Origin: Leptospira neocaledonica
GTDB lineage: Bacteria > Spirochaetota > Leptospiria > Leptospirales > Leptospiraceae
Assembly: GCF_002812205.1 (NCBI RefSeq)
Contig: NZ_NPEA01000002.1
Coordinates: 437,071-501,070 of the forward strand
Direction of reading: 5' to 3'
Length of the DNA stretch: 64,000 nucleotides
Notes under the pieces: generated by a model
What the model saw: the letters and a program-made list of their open reading frames with translations, nothing else
Told to the model about the DNA's origin: nothing
The model's database searches: none
Part shown: positions 25,222 to 34,365 of the stretch, in pieces
Numbering within the stretch: position 1 is the first letter of the stretch
Layout: each line of letters begins with the position of its first letter
Position numbers and translations under genes: made by a program

Positions 25222-26304
25222 TTATTCCGGAAAAAGTCCCGGTAGGAATTCCTCTTGTTTTTTCTTTTTCAAAAGATAACGAGAAGGGACTGCGAATAAG
25301 TCGGTCCTTAATTCTCTTCTTTTCGTGAGCCCAAATCGTTTGGCGCAGATGGAAAATCTTTTTTGGAGAAGTTCCGCATAATTTCCTTCTCCTCTCATTC
25401 TTTCTCCCCAGGTAGCTTTGTATAATTTTCCTCCTCTTGCTTCTGAAATAACTTTGAGGACTTTTTCTTTTTTGAGTGGGAAATGTCTGGTAAGCCAATC
25501 TTCGAATAAAGGTGCTACTTCGAACGGTAATCTGACGAATACCATCCCGGCGGCTTCTGCACCTGATAAGGATGCTTGTTCTATTAAATTTTCCATTTCA
25601 AAATCGTTGATAAATGGAATTACAGGAGCGAATAATACTCCTGTTGGAATTCCAACATCGGTAAGTTTACGTAGAGTTTCCATTCTTCTTGCAGGAGCAG
25701 GGGCCCTAGGTTCTAATTTGGACCAAAGTTCCTTATCCAAAGTAGTGACGGAAAGAAACACTTTCAAAATTCCTAATTTTCCCATTTCAGAAAGAATGTC
25801 CGTATCTCTTTGGATTAAAGATGATTTGGTGATTATTACAGCCGGTTGTTTGAATTCCAACAGGACTTCCAGGAGAGATCTTGTGTTTTTGTAGATTCTT
25901 TCTCCCGGCTGATATGGATCCGTGGCGGTTCCTATCGTGATTGGCGCGAGCGCCTGTTTTTTCTTTCTTAATTCTTCCGTTAAAAGTTTGGCCGGTTCTT
26001 TTTTAACGAATATTTTTGTTTCGAAGTCCAATCCAGGAGAAAGGTCCACATAAGAATGATTTGGTCTTGCGAAACAATAAATACATCCATGCTCGCAACC
26101 TCTATAGGGATTGATACTGGCATCGAACGGAATATCCGGCGATTTGTTACGGGTAAGAACTGATTTGGAATCTTCCCAAAAGAATTGGGTAGAAGGGGAA
26201 CTTTCCCCCCCTAAATCCAACCGGTCTTCCAGCCAGACTTCCCTTTGGATCTTATCGAATCTGCTGGGAGGCAATTCTTCCGTGCCTCTTTTCTTAGAAT
26301 TCAT
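25222..26304 (-). CDS. PA0069-family radical SAM protein
   Basis: A 360-residue radical SAM enzyme. The 4Fe-4S motif is RGCEHGCIYCFARP (CxxxCxxC). Downstream come TIGTATDPYQPGER, the SAM-binding glycine area, and the PVIPFINDFEME helix. It resembles the PA0069 group, distantly related to spore photoproduct lyase. The reaction is not known. It is divergent in no sense from its neighbours (same strand as the hydrolase, 111 bases upstream). Confidence 0.88.
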   Translation of the reverse strand: MNSKKRGTEELPPSRFDKIQREVWLEDRLDLGGESSPSTQFFWEDSKSVLTRNKSPDIPFDASINPYRGCEHGCIYCFARPNHSYVDLSPGLDFETKIFVKKEPAKLLTEELRKKKQALAPITIGTATDPYQPGERIYKNTRSLLEVLLEFKQPAVIITKSSLIQRDTDILSEMGKLGILKVFLSVTTLDKELWSKLEPRAPAPARRMETLRKLTDVGIPTGVLFAPVIPFINDFEMENLIEQASLSGAEAAGMVFVRLPFEVAPLFEDWLTRHFPLKKEKVLKVISEARGGKLYKATWGERMRGEGNYAELLQKRFSICAKRFGLTKRRELRTDLFAVPSRYLLKKKKQEEFLPGLFPE

Positions 26305-26360
26305 AAGTTAGAATTCTAAGAAATACTAATCAAAAAACAAGCAAAAATCTGTTTGTATTC

Positions 26361-26376
26361 CGTTGGAACTCCAACA
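26361..26376. repeat. Palindrome CGTTGGAACTCCAACA (dispersed repeat, copy 1)
   Basis: It matches the pattern TGTTGGAAYTCCAACA with one base changed, and is 57 bases upstream of the radical SAM start. Two further copies lie at 63778-63793 and 63810-63825. It could be an operator or part of a repeat family. Confidence 0.5.
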
Positions 26377-26384
26377 TAAAGATT

Positions 26385-27014
26385 TTAGTTGATCTCTAAT
26401 TTTGCTCCTTCTCCCCAGGATTTGTAAGAAGGTAAATTAGAGATGGTTTGCACGTATTCACTAGCCTTAGGCCCTAATTTTACTCCGTAGGTTATGAATC
26501 TGGAAACTACCGGCGCGTAGAATGCATCTGCAATGGAGAAGTTTTTGCCGAACAAAAATGGCCCGCCGTAGGAACTCAAACATTCTTCCCAAAGTGTTTG
26601 GATCCTATCTATGTCCTTCTTCGCATCTTCCGGAATAGAGAAGTCCGGCTTTCTGCCATGAAAATTCATACTTAAATTAGATCTTAGGCCGGTGAAACCG
26701 GAATGCATTTCTGCAGTTACAGATCTTGCCTTGGCTCTTGCGGCCTGATCTTTGGGCCAGAGTTCCTTCTCCGCATATTTTTCTGCCAAATATTCCGCAA
26801 TGCTAAGGCTGTCCCAAACTCTCAAGTCTCCGTCGTTGAGGACAGGTACTTTTTTAGAGGGGGAATACTTATCGATTATGGCTGCATATTCAGGTGTGAA
26901 TAGTTTTAAGGAGATCTCTTCGAAAGGGATTCCGAATTGAGTGAGTAGGATCCATGGGCGGAAAGACCAGGAAGATATGTTTTTATTTCCGATTACAAGT
27001 TTGAGATCGCTCAT
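26385..27014 (-). CDS. Glutathione S-transferase-like protein
   Basis: A 209-residue GST. The N-terminal thioredoxin fold reads KLVIGNKNISSWSFRPWILL, with SKKVPVLNDGDLRVWDSLSIAEYLAEKY as the glutathione site (VPVL cis-proline and DS loop). The helical C-terminal domain contains FSIADAFYAPVVSRF, the typical N-capping D. The N-terminal NISSWSF suggests a serine or cysteine-free active site. Substrate unknown. Confidence 0.9.
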   Translation of the reverse strand: MSDLKLVIGNKNISSWSFRPWILLTQFGIPFEEISLKLFTPEYAAIIDKYSPSKKVPVLNDGDLRVWDSLSIAEYLAEKYAEKELWPKDQAARAKARSVTAEMHSGFTGLRSNLSMNFHGRKPDFSIPEDAKKDIDRIQTLWEECLSSYGGPFLFGKNFSIADAFYAPVVSRFITYGVKLGPKASEYVQTISNLPSYKSWGEGAKLEIN

Positions 27015-27328
27015 AACTTAAAGATCTCCTAAGGCTGGATGATTCTGCAAGAAAGTAATCCTTTCGAATTAGTAACTTTGTAGAGATCGATACAGAGCCT
27101 TCGATCTGGTTTGCCTTTCTTTTGCAACAATTAGCTTAGGGAATTTTCATGATCAAGTGTACATAATCCTGCAAAGGTTGGGTGTCTTCATTTAACAATG
27201 AGACTTCTTCTTAGTATTCTAGGAATGCTTTGTAGGATTTTTTTAAAAATACATGTCTTAAGTTACTAATAAGAGAGAAATCTTTTCGAAAAGAATCGAG
27301 CGGTTTCTTTAGAAACAAAACGAATCGG
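27015..27328. other. Divergent intergenic region, nothing specific
   Basis: This 314-base gap between the GST and the PAS-LuxR gene contains promoters for both directions by necessity, but I see no clear paired -35/-10, large inverted repeat or small gene. It is AT-rich. Confidence 0.4.
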
Positions 27329-28381
27329 ATGGATCTAAGCTTGGAAAACGTTAAAGAAATTATTCAAACACAAGAAAGTATGCCCGATATTTTGTTAATT
27401 TGTGATTCGAGCGGAAGGATCCTTCATGTTAATGAAAATGGAAGGAAGATCCTTAGCATTCCCTCTATAGAATCGGCTAAGAGTATGAGCCTTACCGATT
27501 TTCTTTCCGAAACGGATCAAAAATATTTCGAAACTGTTATACTACCTAATGTAAGCAAGTCAGGCGAGTTTGAAGGAAGAGGACTTCATTTAATGAAGAA
27601 GGACGGAAGTTTCCTCCAGACAAAACAGCATGCTTATCTAATGCCAGAGATGTCTTATCTATTCGTATTTACGGAAGACAAAGAATCAGAAGCGGGAAAG
27701 AAGGAAGCATTATACAAAGCGTTCCAACAATCTCAGAACGGAATGTTCTTAACCGATAAAGAAGGTGTGATCCTTGCGGTGAACAAACAGTTCGAAAAAA
27801 TTTCCGGCTTAAAAGAGAATGAACTCATAGGAAAAACTCCTAAAGCATTCCAATCCGGAGTGGGGGCATCCAAAACTTTTTATGACGAGTTTTGGGAATC
27901 GGTTCTCCAAGGCTCGGTATCCATCGCTAACTCGAATCTTAAGACCGGTTTTGTAAAAGATTGGAAACAAAATGTTCTTCCTATTAAAGATCGTAACGGA
28001 GAAGTTTCGAGCTTCTTAAGTACGATTCTTGCTAATCCTGAACCTTCAGAGCAGGGAGAAGCAAAGAATAATTTGGATTTTGCAAAATCCCCATCTGATA
28101 CTTTCAAAAAACATGAAGGTATGGATAGAGAAGTTCTTATCGGAATTTTAAGAGATAAAACAAAACTTACCAAAAAAGAAACAGAGATCTGTGCGGGAAT
28201 TGCTTCCGGTAAGGATAAGAGTCGGATCAGCGAAGATTTAGGCATCCATCCTGGGACTATGAAAAACCATCTCAAATCGATTTATAGAAAAACTATCGAT
28301 TTAGAAAAAGAGATCCCAGGCCCGGAAAGAGACAAACTACAAAGACTTACAATTTATCTCTTCCGTTTACTTGGGGAATAA
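27329..28381 (+). CDS. PAS-PAS-LuxR transcriptional regulator
   Basis: Residues about 15-115 form one PAS domain (PDILLICDSSGRILHVNENG) and 130-235 a second (FQQSQNGMFLTDKEGVILAVNKQFEKISG, in parts). The C-terminus, from about 275, is a LuxR-type helix-turn-helix: LTKKETEICAGIASGKDK, then LGIHPGTMKNHLKSIYRK. There is no kinase or receiver domain, so it may sense a cofactor or small molecule directly and bind DNA. Neighbours are GST and MsrA, which are linked to oxidative stress; a link is only suggestive. Confidence 0.87.
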   Translation: MDLSLENVKEIIQTQESMPDILLICDSSGRILHVNENGRKILSIPSIESAKSMSLTDFLSETDQKYFETVILPNVSKSGEFEGRGLHLMKKDGSFLQTKQHAYLMPEMSYLFVFTEDKESEAGKKEALYKAFQQSQNGMFLTDKEGVILAVNKQFEKISGLKENELIGKTPKAFQSGVGASKTFYDEFWESVLQGSVSIANSNLKTGFVKDWKQNVLPIKDRNGEVSSFLSTILANPEPSEQGEAKNNLDFAKSPSDTFKKHEGMDREVLIGILRDKTKLTKKETEICAGIASGKDKSRISEDLGIHPGTMKNHLKSIYRKTIDLEKEIPGPERDKLQRLTIYLFRLLGE

Positions 28382-28401
28382 GACACAGAGATGTATCGAG
28401 A

Positions 28402-28427
28402 GCCTCTGAGTTTATTCGCACAGAGGC
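28402..28427. terminator. Hairpin between converging genes
   Basis: GCCTCTG (28402-28408) pairs perfectly with CAGAGGC (28421-28427). The CACAGAGGCACAGAG string is repetitive. A T-run appears at 28450. It may terminate the PAS-LuxR transcript. Confidence 0.4.
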
Positions 28428-28453
28428 ACAGAGCCGCCGAGGCTTTGCGTTTT

Positions 28454-29095
28454 TCAATCCGACTTCGTGCCCCAAACTTCTTTCACATAATCCTCTCTTC
28501 CGGAACCCTTTCTATATTGTTTATAATGACTAGGGTTCTTCTTATAATAGTCCTGGTGGTATTCTTCCGCTGGATAAAATTCTGATGCAGGCAAAATTTC
28601 CACTGCGATAGGAGAAGAAAATTTCCTAGAAGCTCCTATCTTATCTTTAAATTCCTGGGCTAATTTTTTTTGCGCTTCATTCTTATAATAAATGGCAGCT
28701 CTGTATTGGTTGCCTCTATCTGCGAATTGTCCTCCTGAATCTGTAGGATCTATTTGTCTCCAATACGTATCCAAAAGTTTTGCGTAATCGATCTTTTTCG
28801 GATCAAAGGTGATCAATACGGATTCTCTATGTCCTGTTCTTCCGTAACCCACGTCTTCATAAGTGGGATTTTTCTCTTTTCCGCCTGTATATCCCGAGAT
28901 TACGGATATGACACCGGGTAGTTTTTCGAAAGGCCCTTCCATACACCAAAAACATCCTCCTGCAAAAATGGCTGTTTCGGTTTTCGGATTTTCTTCGGAA
29001 TGAAGAATATTCAAAAAACTAAATATTATGAATATTATAAGTATGGATTCTAATCTTATAAGTTTGAACAAATTTATTCTCATAAGGTTCCTCAT
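28454..29095 (-). CDS. msrA: Exported peptide-methionine (S)-S-oxide reductase
   Basis: A 213-residue MsrA: FAGGCFWCMEGPFEKLPGV contains the catalytic cysteine; GYTGG, GHRESVLITFDP and AEEYHQDYYKKNP are the other signatures. A hydrophobic N-terminal segment (LESILIIFIIFSFLNIL) suggests export to the periplasm or membrane anchoring. It repairs methionine sulfoxide (S form) in proteins. An ATG at codon 5 is an alternative start. The resolving cysteine pattern typical of C-terminal CxxC forms is absent. Confidence 0.93.
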   Translation of the reverse strand: MRNLMRINLFKLIRLESILIIFIIFSFLNILHSEENPKTETAIFAGGCFWCMEGPFEKLPGVISVISGYTGGKEKNPTYEDVGYGRTGHRESVLITFDPKKIDYAKLLDTYWRQIDPTDSGGQFADRGNQYRAAIYYKNEAQKKLAQEFKDKIGASRKFSSPIAVEILPASEFYPAEEYHQDYYKKNPSHYKQYRKGSGREDYVKEVWGTKSD

Positions 29096-29289
29096 CGGTT
29101 CATTTTTTTATGAATTTTTAATCTACCTATTCTTACCGAGCACTTGTTCGACTTTTGATTTTTTTCAAAAAATCCTGGTAAGGACAAGCTAGATCAATTT
29201 CAGTAGTTATAGATACTTTCGACTGACGTCGGAAAAAGTTACGGACTTATCAACCGTTTCCAATTCTGGGTTTTAATTCTTTATATAGA

Positions 29290-31542
29290 ATGCCCGCCAT
29301 GCGAGTATCAATGAATTTAAAAACAAAACAATTTTTCTCAAATCTTCCTTACGATCTTTCCTCAAGTATCGCAGTTTTTCTAGTAGCTATTCCTCTTTGT
29401 TTAGGGATTGCTCATGCGTCGGGTGCTCCCTTATTTTCTGGAATTATCTCCGGTTTTATAGGTGGGATCGTAGTCGGAATTTTCAGTAAATCCGCCTTAA
29501 GTGTCTCAGGGCCCACGGCAAGTTTGACTGCGATCGTTCTTTCAGGTATTAAAGATCTGGGGAATTTCGAAGCATTTCTTCTTGCATTATTGATTGCAGG
29601 AATGATCCAAACTTTGCTTGGGATTTTGAGAACAGGTGCATTATCCGCTTATCTTCCTTCTGCCACGGTTGTGGGGATGTCCGTCGCGATCGGTTTGCTT
29701 CTGGTCGTAAAACAATTGCCTCACTTAATCGGTTACGATGTGGAAGAATTCGGGGTCGAAGAATTCGACATCACACAAGAAGACGTTAATGAATCCTACC
29801 ATGATCCTCATGAAGTGAAAGAGACAAACTCTCTAATGTTACTCGTACATGCTTTCCGGAATTTACAAAGTAATGTGCTCGTGATCGGAGTTATTTCTCT
29901 TTTATCCTTTTGGATCTGGGACAGATACTTTGCTAAAAAATTCAAATATGTTCCCGCTTCCTTAGTTGCGATCATTCTTGGAACTTCTACAAATTTACTT
30001 TTAGGTCATCTACTTCCTGGGGGAGCTTTGAGCCAGGACCACTTGGTCACTCTTCCCATTTTTAAGAATCCTTCCGAACTTTTTGCTCATCTGGATTTTC
30101 CGAACTTCTCCTATTGGGATCAGGCTCCTGTATGGACCTTAGCATTGACTGTCGCGTTTGCTTCTTCCTTAGAATCCTTACTTTCCGTGGAAGTGGTGGA
30201 TAAACTGGACGAGGAAAATCGTAAGACTCCTATGTCCCAGGAATTGATCGCGCAAGGATTAGGAAATATGGCCTGCGGACTTGCGGGAGGGATCCCGATC
30301 ACAAGTGTGGTGGTCAGAGGTTCAGTAAACGTTTCTTCTGGCGCGAAGACCAAATTTTCCGCCATATTTCATGGAGCTTGGATAGGGATCAGTGTATTAC
30401 TTTTTCCTAAATTTATGAATACCATTCCGCTCGCTTCTCTTGCGGCGATCCTGACTTTTACGGGTCTCAAACTCGCAAAACCTGCGATGTTCCGTTTGAT
30501 GTTCCAAAAAGGGTATTCTCAGTTTCTTCCATTCTTGGCAACTGTAGTCGTTACATTCTTCACTAATGTTCTGATCGGAACATTCTGCGGTATCTTGGTG
30601 GCTTTGGTTTTTGTTCTATATGAGGATCATAGGACTGCGATCTATAGGGAAGAGCGTCATGGTAAGTTTAGAAGGATCGTTTTAGGGGAAAATTTAGGCT
30701 TCTTTCATAAGGCAAAGATCAAGGCAGTTTTGGAAAGCCAACCTTCCGGGATCACTTTAGAAATAGACGGAACTAGAACACTTCATATGGATCAGGATAT
30801 CAAAGAATTGATCCATGAATTTAGGAAAAATGCCTACCGTAAGGGGATTACGGTGATCCTAGGAGGGATACCGAATATGGAAAATGATATCGAATCCTTG
30901 AAAAAAGAAATGAGCGAGTCTTACCAAAAATTATTGAGAAATAACCAGGAATGGGTGGAGGAGAAGACAGCGGAAGATCCGGAGTTTTTCTCTAGACATG
31001 CAGAAGGCCAAACACCTCAGACATTGTTCATAGGTTGTAGCGACTCTAGAGTTCCTGTAAATGTGATCACTAAGACCAATCCTGGGGAAATTTTCGTGAC
31101 CAGAAATATCGCTAACGTGGTTTCTGTGGATGATATGTCCCTATTCAGCGTTGTTCAGTATGCGATCGATGCGTTGAACGTAAAACATATCATTGTTTGC
31201 GGTCATACAGGCTGCGGTGGGGTTAGGGCCGCACTTCAAGGAAAGGCAGCGGGCCTTATAGACAACTGGATCACTCATATTAAGGATGTGTATCTAAAAC
31301 ATAGGGAAGAATTGGACGCTTTGCCTGAAGACAAAAGGGAAGAGAGGTTGATCCATCTGAATGTTGCGGAACAGGTAGTGAACTTATATAAGACCGGAAT
31401 GATCCAAAATGCTTTGGCTAAATACGGGTTTCCTGAGATACACGGCTGGGTATACGATATCCGAAACGGACAGATCAGCGAAGTAGACTATAAGGACATT
31501 CTCTCCAAGGAACTTGGAGGGCTGTACGGTTATTCTAAATAG
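29290..31542 (+). CDS. SulP anion transporter fused to a beta-carbonic anhydrase
   Basis: A 750-residue fusion. Residues 20-445 form an SulP transporter with many membrane segments (SGPTASLTAIVLSGI, VAIGLLLVVKQLP, TSVVVRGSVNVSSGAKT). About 455-530 is a degenerate STAS domain (GITLEIDGTRTLHMDQD). From about 545 a beta-carbonic anhydrase follows: GCSDSRVPV (Cys583, Asp585, Arg587) and CGHTGCGG (His639, Cys642) supply the zinc set, all intact. The architecture points to bicarbonate transport coupled to CO2/HCO3- interconversion. ATGs at codons 4 and 8 are alternative starts; no ribosome site decides. Confidence 0.92.
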   Translation: MPAMRVSMNLKTKQFFSNLPYDLSSSIAVFLVAIPLCLGIAHASGAPLFSGIISGFIGGIVVGIFSKSALSVSGPTASLTAIVLSGIKDLGNFEAFLLALLIAGMIQTLLGILRTGALSAYLPSATVVGMSVAIGLLLVVKQLPHLIGYDVEEFGVEEFDITQEDVNESYHDPHEVKETNSLMLLVHAFRNLQSNVLVIGVISLLSFWIWDRYFAKKFKYVPASLVAIILGTSTNLLLGHLLPGGALSQDHLVTLPIFKNPSELFAHLDFPNFSYWDQAPVWTLALTVAFASSLESLLSVEVVDKLDEENRKTPMSQELIAQGLGNMACGLAGGIPITSVVVRGSVNVSSGAKTKFSAIFHGAWIGISVLLFPKFMNTIPLASLAAILTFTGLKLAKPAMFRLMFQKGYSQFLPFLATVVVTFFTNVLIGTFCGILVALVFVLYEDHRTAIYREERHGKFRRIVLGENLGFFHKAKIKAVLESQPSGITLEIDGTRTLHMDQDIKELIHEFRKNAYRKGITVILGGIPNMENDIESLKKEMSESYQKLLRNNQEWVEEKTAEDPEFFSRHAEGQTPQTLFIGCSDSRVPVNVITKTNPGEIFVTRNIANVVSVDDMSLFSVVQYAIDALNVKHIIVCGHTGCGGVRAALQGKAAGLIDNWITHIKDVYLKHREELDALPEDKREERLIHLNVAEQVVNLYKTGMIQNALAKYGFPEIHGWVYDIRNGQISEVDYKDILSKELGGLYGYSK

Positions 31543-31942
31543 CAGTCGGTTGGTAGAGTAGTTCTTGGACTCTTAGGTATTTGTCCATTCCGTTGATCTC
31601 CCAACGGACTACTTCTCCCACTCTAGCGCCTAATACTGCAGAGCCATGAGCGGAGAATAAAGAAAGTTTACCGTTAGCGGGAGCGTTTTCAGTATATTCA
31701 TCGGGATATACTAGGGTAAATTGAAATGCTTCCGCGTTACCCAAGTCTCTAAGCACGAATTTAGAATTCATAGTGATCAGGTCTTGCGGAACTTGGTTCT
31801 GATCTATCTTTTTAGCTTTAGATAGCGTCTTACGTATGATTTCTAAGATACTCGGCTGGACTACTTTGGATTGGGCGGAAACCTCAAGGGTGGAAAGAAT
31901 CCTTTGATGATCATTCTTTGAAAGAAATCTTTTACCACTCAT
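31535..31942 (-). CDS. Rnk/GreA-C-terminal-like factor
   Basis: A 135-residue protein resembling Rnk: an N-terminal helical segment (FLSKNDHQRILSTLEV) and a C-terminal GreA/GreB FKBP-like domain (TLVYPDEYTENAPANGKLSLFSAHGSAVLGARVGEVVRWE, in parts VYPDEY, SAHGSAVLGARVGEVV). Members bind RNA polymerase or regulate nucleoside diphosphate kinase. Its stop overlaps the end of the converging SulP-CA gene by 8 bases. Confidence 0.83.
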   Translation of the reverse strand: MSGKRFLSKNDHQRILSTLEVSAQSKVVQPSILEIIRKTLSKAKKIDQNQVPQDLITMNSKFVLRDLGNAEAFQFTLVYPDEYTENAPANGKLSLFSAHGSAVLGARVGEVVRWEINGMDKYLRVQELLYQPTAI

Positions 31943-32121
31943 GACGCGGTGCCTCCCTTAGAAAACAAATCCGAAACTTACATATCCGCGAAATGTACTC
32001 AAGCTTTTTTCCTTTTCTTGAATTTTACGAAAATTGCATTCGTTTATGCGACATAGAATTTCTCCTTAAAGATAAATTATACTAAACGAAAGATAAGTTT
32101 CGTTCGACATAGGAAGAAGAC

Positions 32122-32706
32122 ATGTTCCTAACTTTGTTCCAGCCGACTCGAAATAAATCCTTCGCATTAGTTAAGTACCTGTTTCGTTTAGTCCGCAAAG
32201 ATATACGACCTATACTGATCCTTCCCAAAGGAAGTTTGGGGCTGGAAGATGGACTCAGTTTTGGAAGAATGATCTCCAAAATTTCAAATCATCACTCTTC
32301 AGCAGTGTTGGGCCTCGCAGAAAATTTTTCTCAAGCGGTTCACTTCTGTAAAGAGATCCGATCCGGTACTCTTGGCGGTCATGCAGGAAGAGAACTTCCT
32401 ATCTTTGTGGATATTACTAGACTTACTCTCGGTCCGGAGTCGGAAGATCTAGAGGAGGCCATCCTAGGTTTGGGGGAAAATTGGAGCAGGATTTTTCCAC
32501 TGACTTGTTTTATTGAAATAGGAAGGGACAGTTCCAGACTAGAAGAAGCAAGCGGACGTACTTCTCTATTCAGAATTTCTTCTTTAGTCATGGAAAGAAA
32601 GGGGAAGGACTGGAGGTCTCTCAAGAGTGAGAAGAAGGATGAGGATTCGTACGGGGACTGGACCTACGAACTGATCTCTGATCTTCTTCCAGACAGAGGC
32701 GCTTGA
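32122..32706 (+). CDS. Hypothetical protein, 194 aa
   Basis: I do not recognise a family. The protein is soluble and alpha/beta-like, with strands such as RPILILPKGSLG and LPIFVDITRLTLGPES. AGGAAGAAG lies before its ATG, giving a good ribosome site. The C-terminal 40 residues are charged (ERKGKDWRSLKSEKKDEDSY). Confidence 0.65.
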   Translation: MFLTLFQPTRNKSFALVKYLFRLVRKDIRPILILPKGSLGLEDGLSFGRMISKISNHHSSAVLGLAENFSQAVHFCKEIRSGTLGGHAGRELPIFVDITRLTLGPESEDLEEAILGLGENWSRIFPLTCFIEIGRDSSRLEEASGRTSLFRISSLVMERKGKDWRSLKSEKKDEDSYGDWTYELISDLLPDRGA

Positions 32707-32738
32707 AATTTTTTTCCAATTATGAATAAGACCCGTCC

Positions 32739-32844
32739 GGCCCCTGTCTTTTTTTTAGGGGCCAAGCTAGGGGGTATTTCATATTTTTAATTGAAGTTTT
32801 TTCGATCTCGGTCTTGACTGATAAAAATTTTGCCCCTAATGGGG
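32739..32844. other. Hairpin-rich leader before the SET-domain gene
   Basis: GGCCCCT (32739-32745) pairs with AGGGGCC (32757-32763) over a T-rich loop. A second hairpin, CCCC-TAAT-GGGG (32833-32844), lies 20 bases before the SET start codon. The first may terminate the 32122 transcript; the second sits in the 5' leader and could affect translation. Both are only inferred from sequence. Confidence 0.45.
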
Positions 32845-32863
32845 AAGAGCAGGTTGATCTTGC

Positions 32864-33394
32864 ATGATCGAAAGACGCACGAACAAGTTCGGGGAAAACG
32901 GAATCTTCGCCTCTCAACCAATTGCTAAGGGAACATTACTGTTCAGCTATAGCGAATGGATCGAAGATGAGGAATTCGGATGGAAAGTACTCTCCGTCTC
33001 GGAAGCCGATGAACTTCCGGAAGAGGAAAAGGAAATCTTCATGAAATACGGCTATGACGTAGACTTCGGCCTAGTCACCGGCCCTTCCGGACCTGAATTT
33101 GTTATCAATCACTCCAACTTTATGAACCATTCCTGTGATCCGAACATGTGGTACGATCAAACGGACAATATTATAGCCAAAAGGGATATAGAAGTTGGAG
33201 AAGAGCTTACCATCGACTACGGTAACTTCGTAGTGAACTTCGACCAAACCTTTGAATGTGCTTGTGGAGCAACCGGCTGCCGCAAATTCATTCGTAAGGA
33301 CGATTGGAAACTCTTACTACCTCAGTATAGTCTCAACTTTCCTACATTCATGCATAAGGAAATTAAGAAGATCCTGGTAAAAGTCCCTGCATAG
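32864..33394 (+). CDS. SET-domain protein (putative lysine methyltransferase)
   Basis: A 176-residue minimal SET protein: NGIFASQPIAKGTLLF (SET-N), NHSCDPN (88-94), VGEELTIDYG (112-120) with the catalytic tyrosine, and a post-SET-like C132xC134...C139 zinc site. All motifs for SAM binding and catalysis look intact. Bacterial SET proteins are mainly known from chlamydiae and a few other lineages; the target protein here is unknown. The stop codon lies in the loop of a terminator hairpin. Confidence 0.88.
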   Translation: MIERRTNKFGENGIFASQPIAKGTLLFSYSEWIEDEEFGWKVLSVSEADELPEEEKEIFMKYGYDVDFGLVTGPSGPEFVINHSNFMNHSCDPNMWYDQTDNIIAKRDIEVGEELTIDYGNFVVNFDQTFECACGATGCRKFIRKDDWKLLLPQYSLNFPTFMHKEIKKILVKVPA

Positions 33395-33404
33395 GGACTT
33401 TTTT
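33379..33404 (+). terminator. Terminator overlapping the SET gene stop
   Basis: AAAAGTCCC (33379-33387) pairs with GGGACTTTT (33394-33402), then two more Ts. The SET stop codon is in the TGCATA loop. Confidence 0.85.
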
Positions 33405-33420
33405 GTTTCTAGATCCAGGA

Positions 33421-34011
33421 TCATTTCCTGATCCTGGATTGCCTTCTCCATAGGATACGGGCAAAACTTTCTCCTTCCTGTCCGGAAGTCTTCCAAAGTT
33501 CCGGGTCGCTTGTCTTACGGGCATTCTCTATCGTATAAAAGGCTCCTGGCGCCGTATTCTTTAAGATTCCAAGTACAATGGGTATATCCTTTCTTCTTAA
33601 TAAGGATAGAATGACTTTGACCGGACCTCTAACTCCCTGAGCTTCCAGTGTGGTTGTGCGATAGCCTGCTTGGGCCAGGTTTTGGACGATCTCTTCTCCC
33701 TTTTCAGGAACAATGATGCGGATGAGTGAATGCCCGAGGGCCAGTTTTTCTTCTACCACCATTCCTAGGAAAGTGCCCGTAGCAAATCCACCAGCGTATG
33801 CTATATAACAGAATACATTGCTTAGGTTTCTCATGATCTGAGTGATTACGATCAGCCAGAGAAGTACTTCTACAAAGCCTAGGAGGGCTGCCAGGATCTT
33901 TCTTTCTCTGGAGATTAGAATGATCCGGACAGTGCCTATGCTTACGTCCGTCATTCTGGCAAAATAAATTCCGAGGGGTAAAACTAGATAATCAAAGGCC
34001 CAGTTAGGCAT
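33421..34011 (-). CDS. UPF0316/DUF2179 membrane protein
   Basis: A 196-residue protein with three N-terminal membrane segments (LPLGIYFARMTDVSIGTVRIILISRERKILAALLGFVEVLLWLIVI: quoted pieces TDVSIGTVR, ALLGFVEVLLWL) and a C-terminal DUF2179 ligand-binding domain (IIVPEKGEEIVQNLAQAG...). It resembles the UPF0316/YebE group. DUF2179 domains often bind nucleotides such as c-di-AMP in related proteins, but function is unknown here. Confidence 0.85.
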   Translation of the reverse strand: MPNWAFDYLVLPLGIYFARMTDVSIGTVRIILISRERKILAALLGFVEVLLWLIVITQIMRNLSNVFCYIAYAGGFATGTFLGMVVEEKLALGHSLIRIIVPEKGEEIVQNLAQAGYRTTTLEAQGVRGPVKVILSLLRRKDIPIVLGILKNTAPGAFYTIENARKTSDPELWKTSGQEGESFARILWRRQSRIRK

Positions 34012-34050
34012 TCGATAATTCTGCAGGTTCCTAGGTGGTTGGCCAGCAAT

Positions 34051-34365
34051 TTACGGTTTGCAGTACACTTCTACGGTTTTGGTGGTATAGAAGGGACCGA
34101 TCAAGGTATGAATGACTAGATCCACGAATCCGGTTTTGATAATCACTTCCGGATGGTTCCTGTCGCAGCCTGCTTCCATTGGTGCGGTAGTAGGATAAAT
34201 CCCGAAAACAGTGCTTCCTTGTTTTACTTTTTTATCAGGGCCTGGAGTTTCCTTTGCCAATGCATAGGGAGTATCTCCTCCCTTATGAACCACAGTAGTA
34301 GTATGACAACCTGCGGAAAATCCCAAGGCCAAAACCAATATTAGAGTTTTGATTATCTGTAACAT
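34051..34365 (-). CDS. Bor/Iss-like lipoprotein 1
   Basis: The ATG at 34365 has GGAGATAGA upstream and begins MLQIIKTLILVLALGFSAGC, Cys20 being lipidated. The body ends with FVDLVIHTLIGPFYTTKTVEVYC, which parallels the C-terminus of phage-type Bor/Iss proteins (two conserved cysteines included). Bor proteins are outer-membrane proteins linked to serum resistance in E. coli; here that is only an analogy. It is the last gene of the operon. Confidence 0.8.
   Translation of the reverse strand: MLQIIKTLILVLALGFSAGCHTTTVVHKGGDTPYALAKETPGPDKKVKQGSTVFGIYPTTAPMEAGCDRNHPEVIIKTGFVDLVIHTLIGPFYTTKTVEVYCKP

Noticed and set aside
28382..28453. Riboswitch or small RNA between the PAS-LuxR and msrA genes
   Set aside because: Only a simple hairpin with repetitive CACAGAGG is seen, better read as a terminator.
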